The notes beneath the pieces are model-generated. The model made no database searches and was not told where the DNA came from. It saw only the letters and a list, made by a program, of their open reading frames with translations. The position numbers and the translations under genes were made by a program. A DNA stretch of 64,000 nucleotides from Hawksworthiomyces lignivorus (lineage: Eukaryota; Ascomycota; Sordariomycetes; Ophiostomatales; Ophiostomataceae). The stretch covers positions 1 through 64,000 of the forward strand of contig NTMA01000096.1 of the NCBI GenBank assembly GCA_002917075.1. Direction: 5' to 3'. Below are positions 46,975 to 58,178 of this stretch, piece after piece (within the stretch, counting starts at the first letter, position 1; each line of letters begins with the position of its first letter).

Positions 46975-49675
46975 GAGGCAATTGGCGATGCAGGATGAGA
47001 CTAAAACAGTCCTTCTCTATTCACGCTGCCTGCGATGGGCTGGTATGAGAACAGGATAAGGTGAGACTTAGCTAGGTATAGCGAAGGTGGTGAGATATAT
47101 CCTTTAGCCGATCATCATTCTATATATATAGCTGCCAAGATGAGTCAGGCGGCGGACTTTGATCATTCCTTTGATGTTGCGTGCCACTTGCCTGACTAGC
47201 TGGCTGGGTTTTTAATTGGTGGCGAGAATTTCGGAGGATTCAGTGGATCTGCTGCCTACGGAATAGACGTTGGAGGTGGAGAAGCGGGGCTTGTGCCTGG
47301 CACGGGCAAACATTCTATTAGTGCATGTCTTTACGCGCATATTTGTGGTTTTAGAAGATCGACGCTGGTAACGTCCATTCTCATCTGCTGGAAATTGTTG
47401 TCGTCGAAAGCACCGCTATTAAGCTGGTGCAGTATTTCAAGGGTAATCCTTCAACAGCTGACGATGACTTCCTTCAAAGTACGAATTGGTATACAAACCC
47501 GCAGTAGAGGCTATGCTTCTGTTTAAATATAAAGCCTACCTAAATACGGCAGTACCCGCTTTCTTCCATAGTTTGCATAACCATTGGGTCACTAGGGCTA
47601 AGGCGCCATGGTGAGATAGGCGGAAAAGGATCCCAGCTAACTTAGTGAGAACTTCACCGACTGGGTTCTTAATGGGCTTCAAGTGTAATTATTCGTCTGT
47701 TCAGGAGCAACATCACTCTTTATTTCTGTGTGAAGGTGCCTGTCATCCTCTATCTAATGTAAATGTCGAAGAGTCTGCCACCTTCTTCTTCGTATGTTCT
47801 TGGGTAGTGGGGGATGGCAAAAACTCAGAAAAAACTCATATAGAGAAACCTCTCCCTGCATAGGTTTTAATCGTTGCTCTCTTCGATTATTAAAGGCCCC
47901 CCTGCCCACCTACAATCTAATACTTAGTTGATATAAATTCTTCTCCACCAGGCTTCTTCATGGCGTTCCTCAAGTTCTTCGGTGATAGGTTCGATAACGA
48001 CGCTTGCATCTGTTTCGATGTCTAGCACCTACTGCCTGCCTAGATTCTTAGCCCAATGCACTAGTAAAATGTCTATGTTCTCTTAGAATGGTGCCGCCAA
48101 TAACTGACGATATCTCCTAGATGTCGTCCATAATGGCATTGGCTTCGGACGCTACTATCCGGGAGGAAGGGTTTGCCGCCGCCAGCGCCTGATAGGCAAA
48201 ACAGATTGGGATTAACTGGCAAAGGCTAAACTACAAATCAATGTCTAGAAATTTAGAAATCGCTTACCGAGACTAGTCAGTGCAACAGACAAACCGGCTG
48301 TGCCATTTCAGGTGCACGGGCAAAATGCGCTCCGCACTTGTGGTGAGTGCCATCGCCACGTTGATAAATGTAGTTTCTGTTGCTACCGATCGCCCAGATT
48401 CACAGCAATAGATAGTGAAGCAGAGCCTAAGTATGCTGTGGCAGGTTTTGGTTCTTTTGAAATTATTACATAGAATCAATAAGAAAGAAAAAAAAGTGTT
48501 TTAACTGGTCAGTTGTTGATCCAGATATGCGAGATGTTCCAGTTTAATAATTTTATCACAAAAGCTATTTGGAAAGCTGGCTACTATGAATATTCATCTG
48601 CCGTTATTAAACAGTTGATAACCGAATTGCCAAACCAGAATAAGCGTTCCATTATAGCTATATCTCGACACCAGCTCTTCTCGTTTTCCCATTGCCGTAG
48701 TATCGCTTCCATCCGTATGCAACGAATTGTGATGGAACCTTGCCCTAATCTTGAAGATTTTATTGATCTTTTGTGTATGTTTGAGGAACCTGTTGTATTA
48801 CGGCCATTATCTGTCCTTGCTTGTTCGCTATGCGCAGGACAAACATGCTCCATCTCCACACTGTTATAAAACCCGAAAATCTTCACCTCCTCTCCTGCCT
48901 ATCCCCTGCCCTCTTTGGGGGCCAGGCACCGGCGATGCAGAGCTTAGCACAGGCGCTAAGCACTCGAGCACAGGAGAACACAGGCAAGCACAAGAGGGCA
49001 CTGCTACCGTTCTCCTCTGCTTTCCTGTGCCATCCTGTGCTCGCCTGCGCTGGCTGTGCTAGTTGTGCTGCTTGCGCTGCTGCGTTGTCCGCGCGCTCCT
49101 TTGCTACCCACGCCATAGAAACAGCGCAACCAAAGGAGCCTAAAACATGTCTGCTTTTAAGCAGCTTAGGTGACCTCTTCCTTTTCGCCAATATGTGTAT
49201 GCTCTCTTCCTTATAAATAAGGAGCTGGTTGCCCGAGGGAGTTTGACATGCACTTTGTCAAGGACAGGTAAACAGGGAGAACAGTGGTCAGGGCCGAGTA
49301 GTCTCGGTGCAGGTGTAAGTTTTAAGGCAAGGTAAAGATAAAGACGTAATTTATAGAGCCATCGGCACGTACCACTAGCCATTTCTCCTGACGGCTACTA
49401 GTACAGCTAGCTGTGAGGGATGTTTACGTCACATGGTAGGGGTGAAGATAAGCAAATAAGTTAATTGGTCGTCCTGATGAGAAGGAAGACTTTCACTGTT
49501 ATCCAGTCGTACGTCGATACGTAGGCGACTGGAGTGAGCAGTTATATAGACAAGAGAAGGCAACTTAGTAACGTCAAATCCCCCCTTATGTGTGAGAACG
49601 AGAGATTGGCAACTGGTTGGCAACCGGGCTGAGAAGGAGTGACGAAGTGCTATAAGGGCGTGAGGCGTTATACCA
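46975..49675. other. Intergenic region with unrecognised coding-like scraps
   Basis: No intact gene. On the plus strand 47215-47520 carries a frame with GGFSGSAAYGIDVGGG, then a neighbouring frame with VQYFKGNPSTADDDF; I do not recognise them. On the minus strand around 48045-47945 a frame reads VLDIETDASVVIEP and ends EEAWWRRIYIN before a stop; with a possible intron near 48265-48190 this may be the end of a decayed gene. At 48880-49100 there is a low-complexity GCACAGG/CCTGTGC-rich patch. None is strong enough to name. Confidence 0.4.
48930..49090. repeat. Low-complexity GCACAGG/CCTGTGC-rich patch
   Basis: Irregular copies of CACAGG-type heptamers in the left half and CCTGTGC/CTGTGCT in the right half. 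The two arms are roughly inverted around position 49010. A related motif string (GAACACAGGCA-GCACA) recurs at about 60150-60165. Confidence 0.5.
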
Positions 49676-52408
49676 TTACATGTGGTCTAGCCTAAGCGCC
49701 TTCTCTTCACCCTGTACCACCCGCTGGAATATAGCCTCGGCCTCTAGCAGCCGGCCCTGGTCGCTGTATAGAGTGCCTAAGTTATGGACCGTGTTGAGAG
49801 TTGATGTGTGGTCCGGCCCGAGCGCCTTCTCTTTGCCTTGTACCACCCGCTGGAACAGAGCCTCGGCCTCTGGCACCCGGCCCTGGTCGTTATATAAAAT
49901 ACCAAACTTAATTATCGAGTTTAGATCGTCGAGATTCCATTTTTGCGTTTTAATCTCTTTTATCCACCGAGAGCACATGTCCACATGCGCGAGAAGCCGA
50001 CGCTGGAGCACCCAGTAGTTTATACTCGTATTCATAGGGACCGATAACCCAAGTAGAGCTATCGCCAACCGTAGAAACTCTGTCTTTTCGAAGTCATTAT
50101 GTATATAGGACATCCATCTGTGCAGTACCGGGTGTAAATTATAGCTGCCTTGTTTAGATTCCTAGACATCGATCATCGAGTAGCGGAGCAGTAGCCCTAC
50201 GGTGTCCAAGAACTTAACCTAGTTATCGGCTATGTCATGAAACCAATTAGGCCACTGTCCTTGGCTATCTGTGGCCGTCCGCAACAAGTCGTACCAAAGG
50301 TCTCTGTTCGCGATAAGGGCCTAAAGGCGGAGTAGATTTACGGCGTTCTTGCTTCTCGTTTCAATCGCCTTAAACGAGATTGTCCATGTCGTTCCGACAC
50401 TTCGGTGGTCGTAATCTATTAACAGCGAGCCGGGACCGGTATCGGACGTCATCAGATCGGCCCACTGTTGCTTGTAGAGCCGGACGTACGATATAACATC
50501 GAGCCCGGTTTCGCGGCGATACGCGGCAGCCTGCGCTAGCGCAAGTGGTAATCCGTCTAATAACGAAAGCAGCTCTCGGCCGGGCTCGTCCATACCTCCA
50601 ACTTGATTAGAATAGAATCTTTCAACACAACTCGAATACAGATCAAGTCTTACCTAACTCCCCTCCGTACCACTGTTCGAAAATGGCTTTGCTTATGTCT
50701 TCATCCACCTTCAACTGCTTCGCATTGCCGAGCTGTGCCATCCGCGATAGTCTTGTCGTGATCAGTATCGAGCCGTGATCACTAGGCAGATACCGTTGAA
50801 CATCAAATGAATCAGTCGTGCCGCCTTGCTCGTGGTCCTGGTCAACGTTGTCAAAGATGAGCAACTAGTCGGTGTTTTCTGGCTGTGCGAGCCAGCCTAA
50901 TACATCCGCTACCGCGATCTTCAAATCGTCCTCACTGCTAGGAACAGTCTTCCATCTCCTGTCTGGAATCTGCCCGTAAGGAGTCCTGCTCGCACAACTA
51001 GTAAGGCTCTGTCTTAGTCGATCTTCCGACCTGCCGTCGAGCCAGAAGACCGAACTGAATGTGGCCCGATGGCGCCGATCAAAGTCCGCCGCCAATTGTG
51101 TCTTCCCGATACCACCGAGTCCGTGAAGAACAAAGATCTTTCGCCGCTGCTCATGTGGGGAGCGCGAGCGTCGTAGGAGGAGGCACTGTTCGAGCTCGGC
51201 CGTATCGGATGGTCTGTCGACAAAGTGATTTGATACGGAAACCCCTTCTAAACTGAAGACCGTTCGGTATCGTTAGAGTCTTGCACATGTTTATTTAGCA
51301 GAGTTTGAGGGTAATAAGGGGGATGAATTCAAATAAGATAACCGATAAACTAACGCTCTCTTTCGGCGAGACTGTTCGTACAGGCTTATATTTGTCTAAA
51401 CACAGTCTGAATCTTACAGTAGCGTCGTGTTGCCGCTGTAATCTCCTTCTTTTTTGACTCTTCTAGACCGATCTCCTTCTTTTTTGACTCTTCTAGACCG
51501 ATCTCCTCGAGCCTATGATTCACGTTAAAGCGATAATAGCGCCCCTCGTTGTCCGATATGCCACGGTGGAACTGCTCCGTTGTCTTTTCCGTCTCTGTTA
51601 CGAGGGCTGTAAGTATAAGTAATATTCCGAGAACGTCGTTGCGTACGTGCGTCAGGTTAGGTACGCCTGTCCCGATAGACACAACGCATTATAGCTTTCT
51701 CCGTAACTGATCGCCCCATACATCCCGAGCCTGCTCCCACAACTTAAAAATGAGGTTGTTCGCCCCAAACGCACCGTCAACGAATTCCTCGTCAAAGGGA
51801 CCAATGGTAATAGGGTTAAAGAAGCCCGTGACAACAGACGTGGCACGACAGGTCTGCCATATTTCGATCGAGTTCAAAAAGTCGGAGTTGTCACTGCGTA
51901 GAGAACGGTAGCTTGCTAGGCAAACAGTATCGGAGGTCTCCTTAGTCGTAGCGCAAACGAAACTAGTTAATTAGCATAAATATTACGGATGTAATGTAAT
52001 GTGGATACACTTACACTTTGCAGGACGCGCTAACGTCCTTCAAAAGCGCATCCTCGTCAAAGTTGCGCTCTTAAAGGATACCTTTGATGGTCTTTTCCAG
52101 TTCAGTCGAATCGAATTGGCCCTGAATCTTACCGTTAATCTTAACCCGGTAGCTCTTTTTTCAAATACTCTGTCGGAAAGAAACGAGTAGGCCTCGATGC
52201 ATTCGTCAACCGTCATCCGAAGGCGGCCGAGCATGATAGCAATAAGGCCGCCAGTGCTGGTGCCACCGATCATATCAAAGTACTCGTAAGGTTTACGCGG
52301 TGACTCGGGATCGGCCGTGGTCATGAGTCCGCGGAGGATCATGAGCGAGGAGAGGCCGCGCACGCCGCCACCGTTGAGGGCGAGAAGCCGGATCTGAGCA
52401 CCAGGCAT
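49676..52408 (-). pseudogene. Patatin-NB-ARC-TPR STAND gene, inactivated
   Basis: Minus strand. The patatin phospholipase domain starts at 52408 with LLALNGGGVRG (oxyanion loop) and the catalytic serine in GTSTGG, and continues as FFNPITIGPFDEEFVDGAFG. An A-run near 52155-52160 shifts the frame. NB-ARC follows with P-loop GLGGIGKT (about 51110), LLIFDNVD and SILITTRLSR, then LDGLPLALAQAAA. TPR units with FQRVVQGKEKALGPDH end at 49676, so only about two repeats remain. In-frame stops lie at 52071, 51689, 51386, 50865, 50321, 50219 and 50162, several at sites where relatives have Trp or Gln (for example xLLIFDNVD and LRLxALIANRD). That fits C-to-T mutation in CpA context on one strand or the other. 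Intact relatives combine a lipase effector with an NLR core. This copy cannot be made as a full protein. Confidence 0.85.
51441..51500. repeat. Exact 30-bp tandem duplication inside the STAND pseudogene
   Basis: Two identical 30-bp units (51441-51470 and 51471-51500), in frame, repeat the ten residues IGLEESKKKE between the patatin and NB-ARC domains. The identity of the copies suggests a recent duplication, younger than the inactivating mutations. Confidence 0.9.
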
Positions 52409-52489
52409 TGCGAGATGGCTTCAGAAAGGCACCGATGATTGCAGCTTGGAGGTTGTGTCTTGCAAGTTGACGGGAGTCGTGGGGGGTCG

Positions 52490-54775
52490 GAGGGGTCGAG
52501 ACAGAATGGTTAAGGCTGACCGTCCTACGGCAGGCTAGTACGAAGCACTGGCGGCAGCTCTTAGGCTCCTTCTAACCACAATCCACACGCCTATGGACTA
52601 TTCAGAAATGGGCAAGGCTACGCAGCCACATACCCGCCGCACCTCCGAATCTTCCGCCTCTACGGCGAAGCGACGGCTCCACGGCAACGTCTCACGACGA
52701 CAAGGCCGCCCTCCTGAGTGCCCGCTTTTTCCCCACACCCTCTGTCACACCGCCGCCGAGTACGATGGCCAGCGGCCCGCAGATCTTCGTCAGCCAAATC
52801 GTCACCGCCGACGAGATCACCACAACCATCCACGGGACCGCCCCACGTAAGGCGGCTGGCCCTGACAACCTCTCCAACGCCCTCCTCCGCGCCTGTGGCC
52901 CACCGCTCTTTGCCACACTAGCCAACATCGCCACCGGCAGCCTTCGTCTAGGCCACTGGCCGGCACACTTCAAGTACTCCCGCACTATAGTTATCCCGAA
53001 GCCTGGTAAGGCTCCTACCGAAAGGTAGGAGGCCAAGAGTTGGCGGCCGAGAGTATTACTAAGCACGGTAGGTAAGGCCATCGAGGTCACAGTGGCCCAC
53101 CGACTCACGGAGGCCGCCGAAGACAACCACCTCCTCCCAGAGGGCTAGATGGGCAACCGCCGGCGCCGGTCAACGGAGCTCGCGGCACGCCTAATAGTCG
53201 ACGGCGTACTCACAGTGTGGGCCGCCGGCGGTAAGGCCTCCTTACTCCAACTAGATATACAAGGTGTATTCGATAACGTAGACCACCGTTGGCTAGTCTA
53301 CACGCTCCAGTCCCTATGCCTCCCTGACTGGTTGACGGCGTGGGTCCGTCACTGCCTCACCGGCCACATTACGGAGTTGGCGTTCGACGGTAAAACCACC
53401 CCGGCAAAGTCGGTCGTCGTCGGAGTACCGTAAGACTCGTCGTTATCGTCGATTTTATTTATCTTTTTTACTACATCATTGTTCAAAGAGTTAAAAAAAA
53501 AGTGCCCGGTATTACTACAATAAGCTTCGCCGACGACATAAATATATTGGCCACGGATAAAACAATACGATTGTGTTGTAATCGTCTCCGACTGGCGTGG
53601 GATATCGTCGTACGGTGGATATAGACCCGAGGCGTCGTTTTCGCGCCGACGAAAAGCGAGCTCCTCTACTTCTGCCGGGCACGGTAGGCCTCTACCGAAG
53701 CCCTCCGACTAAATGTCGGTATCGTACTACAACCACTTATAGAGGCCCGATTCTTAGGCATTTAGTTAGACGGGAAGTTAACCTTCGTCGTATACTATAA
53801 TCAAGTTACCTAAAAGTTTAAAATATAAAGTCTAGTCCTCATAAGGTTTACGGGTAAGACGTAGGGTTATACCTTCTTTTAGGCACGTGCCGTATTTACG
53901 ACAACGATTCGAAGTCTGATCGTCTTCGGCGTGTCGGTATACCACACCCCTACACCGGTAAACGGGACGGCTAAAGGGCTTGTCGAACGATTCAACAAAC
54001 GTTATAATAATTATCTCCGCACCGTCACCGACGTCTATAGCTTTACGTCAGTCTCTCTCCTATATACAGAAACAAGACTCACACAACTAGATTTATATTT
54101 TAACCAACGGTAGGCAGCACTCCTGAATCGGGAGGACTACCGGGCCCAATCACGGGCTATATACCACACTATTACGGCCACGTTCGACGGCCACCGTCGC
54201 CGCCGCCCTACTACGACAAAGACTTACACCAAGTACGACAACATCTTAGTCTCTTAGGACGAAGACCGTACGTTAGCCCAGTGGTAGAAGCGCTAACACC
54301 ACCTTACCGAACCCCGGCAACGGTTTATTAATCAATCTCCCCGGTGGACCGGCAGAGATGTCGCCAGGGCCCACCGGCACCTCACGAAAACTAAAAGCAG
54401 CCTTTTAACATAGATGCGAACAGGCCACATCGGCTTGGCGGCGCACCTCCACCACGTATACAGATACCGGGACTCCCCCCTATACGCCTACGGCACGGCG
54501 GAGGAGACTCCGGAGCATATAATACTACACTGCCCCGACGTAGTAGAAAAACCTTCGGTATGGTCCTAGACTCCGGCTGACCTGAACCACCGCCTGAACG
54601 CGGGAGGGCCGGCGGCCCGTCCCGTACTACGGTGGCTCAAACAAAGCGGGCGCATACCCGTCTATAACCTAGCAAGCCAACTTGAGGAGGATACGCCGCA
54701 GGCGTAGGCCTACCTATTATTAATCGTCAACTGTAAATCTCCTTCGTCTAGTTATTACTATTACTGCCTCTTAGA
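52490..54775 (+). mobile_element. Degraded Tad1-like LINE (non-LTR retrotransposon), ORF2 reverse transcriptase
   Basis: Plus strand, read across stops and frame changes. The order is KHWRQLLGSF, KWARLRSHIP, ALLSARFFP, KAAGPDNLSNALLRACG, IPKPGK with WRPRVLLSTVGKAIE, MGNRRRRSTE, LQLDIQGVFDNVDH and the catalytic FADDINIL at about 53525-53548. A C-terminal zinc-knuckle-like segment follows, with RTGHIGLAAHLHHV and TPEHIILHCP (about 54415-54540). This order is that of ORF2 of Tad1-type LINEs. Stops sit where Gln is usual, for example GVPxDS for GVPQGS at about 53430, consistent with RIP. The 5' end lies less than 100 bp from the start of the patatin STAND pseudogene. There is no clear poly-A tail or target-site duplication. 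Confidence 0.85.
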
Positions 54776-56338
54776 ATAGCCTCATTATGTATTATTATCT
54801 ACTAAACCAGCGGTGGTTTTTACCCCAGAGGGTTCCACCTAGTCTAAACGCTGATAGCCAGGACTGGCTCAATAAAGCGATTAAACTTAAGGCTGACCGT
54901 CGGGCTGCAACCTAGACTCAGCTGCTGCTCAGCCACCCCCAAGCTCTAGAAGGATCGGTCGCGCATCCGTCTTCTCATTCGCTCAGCAGATCAGCACTTG
55001 TTCTTAGTCGCCCATTGGCAGAGTTTTAGGAAGCGTATTTCCCCTCAGTGATTGGGATTCCGCATATCCGAAACAACCAAGATATGTCAAGTCAGTTTGA
55101 GTAGAGCCATTGATTAGGAGAGGCCAAAAGAGATATCCTAGAGGGAGGCAGGGCGAGGAGCCCTCTCTATATAGTGCTATATACAGTGTATCACCACGGT
55201 ATTCAAGTGATAGGCATACGGTATCAACCTACAGGCATGGTATTATATAAGCACTGCTCAACAAGACATTCTCCTTTACAAGCTGCAGCGCAATACCGAT
55301 GGTCGCCTTTGATAAGTCGCATGCCCGGGAAATTTTGCGGTACACGAGCTCGAACACTAAAGGAGAGGCCGCAAGGGAAAAAAAGAAGAAGAAACACAGG
55401 CCATTCAGGCGTGCCGCAGCCTTTAGTGTTAAACCGTAGCCCCGAATCTTAATCACGTAATGCAATTACCCCGTTTTAGCAGACAGTAAAGACGTCGTGC
55501 TCTGTATGTTAGAGATAGCCTTAGCCAGTTTAAGAAACACTGGTTGTCGTCGTTACGGTAGTTTTGGCAGGGGAACCCGGATAGTGGCTGTTATGGCTGC
55601 TGTGCCATAGTATTACGACACGCCAATGCATCCGCGCGCGGTCGTGAGATGTCCTCGTCGGACGGCAAGCACAGGAAGAGCTGTATCATAGACACTTTTA
55701 CCGAGACGTGCAGCGCCGACCAGATAGCCCTATACCTAACGCCACTAGGGTGTTACAGCAAGGCCGTTAACAACGTGTCAACGGACGTTTCCATATGTAG
55801 AAATCAAGGTTCGTTGTAGGACCGAGTAAGCTATCAGAAAGATACAATGGAAACTCTTCTTTCTCTCCTTCTTTGTTTGTTTAAGGACTTCCCCCCTTCT
55901 CCACTACTCTACCTTGGACTGTCCATCCTGAGGCAAGTCCTTGGCCACACCCGGCGCCGCCTTCACAGTCCTGTGCGGGCCGTGAAGTTTCCGCTCCATC
56001 TTGTCGGTCAGGTGCTTCTGTACGTCCTTAGAGAAGAGGCTGGCGATGGCGATGATGATGGTAAAGCCTACTTAGCAGTATCGCACATAACGCACCTTAG
56101 ATTAGCTTTTGGCTTCCTAATCAACACGTCTTCTCCACCCGATCTCACATATATCGCTTCAGCCTAGCGGGGGTATCGCGCTAAGGACCAAGGCCTCGCC
56201 CCTCATACTCCTGGCATCTGGGGTGAGGATGAACAACAAACGTTCCGACGCCGGCGTCGACGGCATGTGTGAGATGGGCCTGACGCAAACATGCGCCGAA
56301 TACATGATCAACCATAAAAGCACTGGAGAATCAAACGC
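54776..56338. other. Degraded sequence downstream of the LINE
   Basis: Includes possible LINE 3' sequence to about 55020 and TCG/ACG-rich, stop-filled DNA at 55470-55840 that looks mutated by RIP. A 57-codon frame at 55651-55824 shows no domain. The last part is the 3' flank of the C6 regulator. Confidence 0.4.
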
Positions 56339-57578
56339 TCACCCGCCGCCGAGCCCCAGTTCCTCGCGTGCCCAACGCGTGGCCTCTTGCCATGGGCTCT
56401 TTGCATCGAGATGCTGCACGGCCGACGCGGCGGCCCGCTCGGCCCAGCCGTTGAAAAACCACTTCGATGGCATGCGCTGGACGACGGCATACCAGTGCAC
56501 CAGCACCACCAGGGCGACGGGGTGCCGGCGGGCCAGCAGGTCGACGTACGCCGGGCTCACTGCGCCGGGCCACCACACCAGATGCAGCCACGTCCGCGGC
56601 CGCGGCGCGACCCTGTACATCCAACACTGCAGCTCCATGACGGCATGGTAACACGCCTGTACATCTTCCTGAGCTGCATCGGTGTCCTTGCCGGCAAACA
56701 AGCCCTCCTGGACGGCGCGGGTGACGACGTCTGGGAGATCCTGCACGGCCTGCGTCAGCGCGGACTCCCCGGCGGGGGCCGGCTCGCCACCGTAACGTTC
56801 TTCCGCCCGCCGGCGGAGAAACTGGATCAGGCGGCTCTGCACCAGGTAGGGTGCTAGCTGTATGCCCAGGACGGCCGCGCTTCGCAGGACGAGCACGGTC
56901 TCGATGTACGCGCGGTCCGCGTCGAGCCCCGGCGGGGCCGTGAAGCGGGCCATGGTGGTGAGCTGGAAGACCAGGACAGAGAGAGCAAAGAGCAGGATGG
57001 CGAACCAGCTGTGCTCGGTGATGTCGGGGCCGGTCCGGCGAAACTGGACGGACGCGTCGATCTGGTGCTCGTAGGCTGCCGCGGTCGAGTCGGCGGGCAC
57101 GGATGGGGATGCCGATGCGGCGTGCAGAACGGAGAGGGCGGAAAAGCTGTGGTGCAGAAAAAGGTGGGACTGGGCCTGCTTGGCGAGTGCTTGTCGAAGC
57201 GGCCCGTTGTCCATCTCCTCGCTCATCCCCAGCGCCAAGTCGATGGGCAATCGTACGCATTCGGTTCCGCCTGGAGGCGGTAGCGGAGGTGGTGGTGCTG
57301 GTGAGGAAGAAGAAGAAAGGGATTCTGAGGCGCTGGCCGGCAGCGAAGGCTCGTCGAGGTAGAGGAATTGGAAGTCGCATAGTTCTGCGCGGCGCTGGCA
57401 GTTTGCACAGACCGGGGCTTGGAGATCACACTAGGATTCGATCATGGTCAACAATGTCCATCCTCGGCGTCGGCTTCGTCTCCTCCCTTTCTAGTCTGCC
57501 TACTTTCACACGCCGCTGCTTGCACCGGCCACATCCGTTTCGGGATTTTGCATGCGGCCTTCGAAGACCGTTCGGCAT
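56339..57578 (-). CDS. Zn2Cys6 transcription factor, two exons
   Basis: Exons 57578-57504 and 57430-56339 with a 73-nt intron; product 388 residues. The zinc cluster is split by the intron: KSRNGCGRCKQRRVK joins CDLQAPVCANCQRRAELC, giving C-x2-C-x6-C-x6-C-x2-C-x6-C. A Ser/Pro-rich linker (SLSSSSSPAPPPPLPPP) follows, then a mostly helical C-terminal domain of the short Upc2-like fungal type, including LHLVWWPGAVSPAY and WYAVVQRMPSKWFFNGWAE. The start at 57578 is chosen because the zinc cluster follows directly. The region is GC-rich, and long open frames on the other frames and strand here are shadows. It is probably nuclear; the targets are unknown. It is divergent from the amidohydrolase, about 600 bp apart. 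Confidence 0.88.
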
Positions 57579-58178
57579 GTTGACAACGTTTCGAGTTATC
57601 GAAGTGTTTAGTTTGATACCTTGATAGTACAAGCTCGTTTATTTTCGGCAAACGTTGAGGGCATGATGCAGCACGATGAAAAACAGTCGACTCAATTTCC
57701 CGGCGGACTCCACGAAATTACATAATACGGGGGAAAGGGGAGGATGTGCTGTCAGCCTGTCAGCATGTCCATTTTCGGTTTAGAGTACGAGGTTGAGCGG
57801 CATCCACGTTTCGAGAATATGACGCAGGGGCGGTAAGTACCGTGTTAGACCAAAATGGTCGCCCCGTCTCACGCATGTCCGTTTTCGGCTTAGAGTACGA
57901 AGGTGGCAGGGCCTGTAGGGGCAAAGAACAGCGCCTTGCACCTCGTCTGACGATCCACGTCGTGAATGTTTACACTGCCTTCACTGGATCTCTAGAGATT
58001 AGTGTACGGAACCTGAAATTAGATTCTCAGGAGATGCTTTCCATGGAGAAAGACCCGTTTCATGGTCGCCATGGAGGAGATATAAAGGATGAGGAAAGCA
58101 TCCGAACTCTTACGTTTATTATCCTTACCACAAACAAGCCAACGCAAAACAGACACTCCATCGCATCCCCTTTTCAAG
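57579..58178. promoter_or_regulatory. Divergent promoter region with a 30-bp direct repeat
   Basis: 600 bp between the C6 regulator and the amidohydrolase. A 30-bp element beginning CATGTCCRTTTTCGG and ending TAGAGTACGA-GGT occurs at 57764-57793 and again at 57874-57904, differing at about three positions, 110 bp apart. These are candidate duplicated binding sites, possibly for the adjacent regulator. Confidence 0.5.

Noticed and set aside
56331..57380. 349-residue Arg/Pro-rich protein on the minus strand
   Set aside because: Shadow frame of the GC-rich C6 regulator; the true frame carries the zinc cluster and the helical TF domain.
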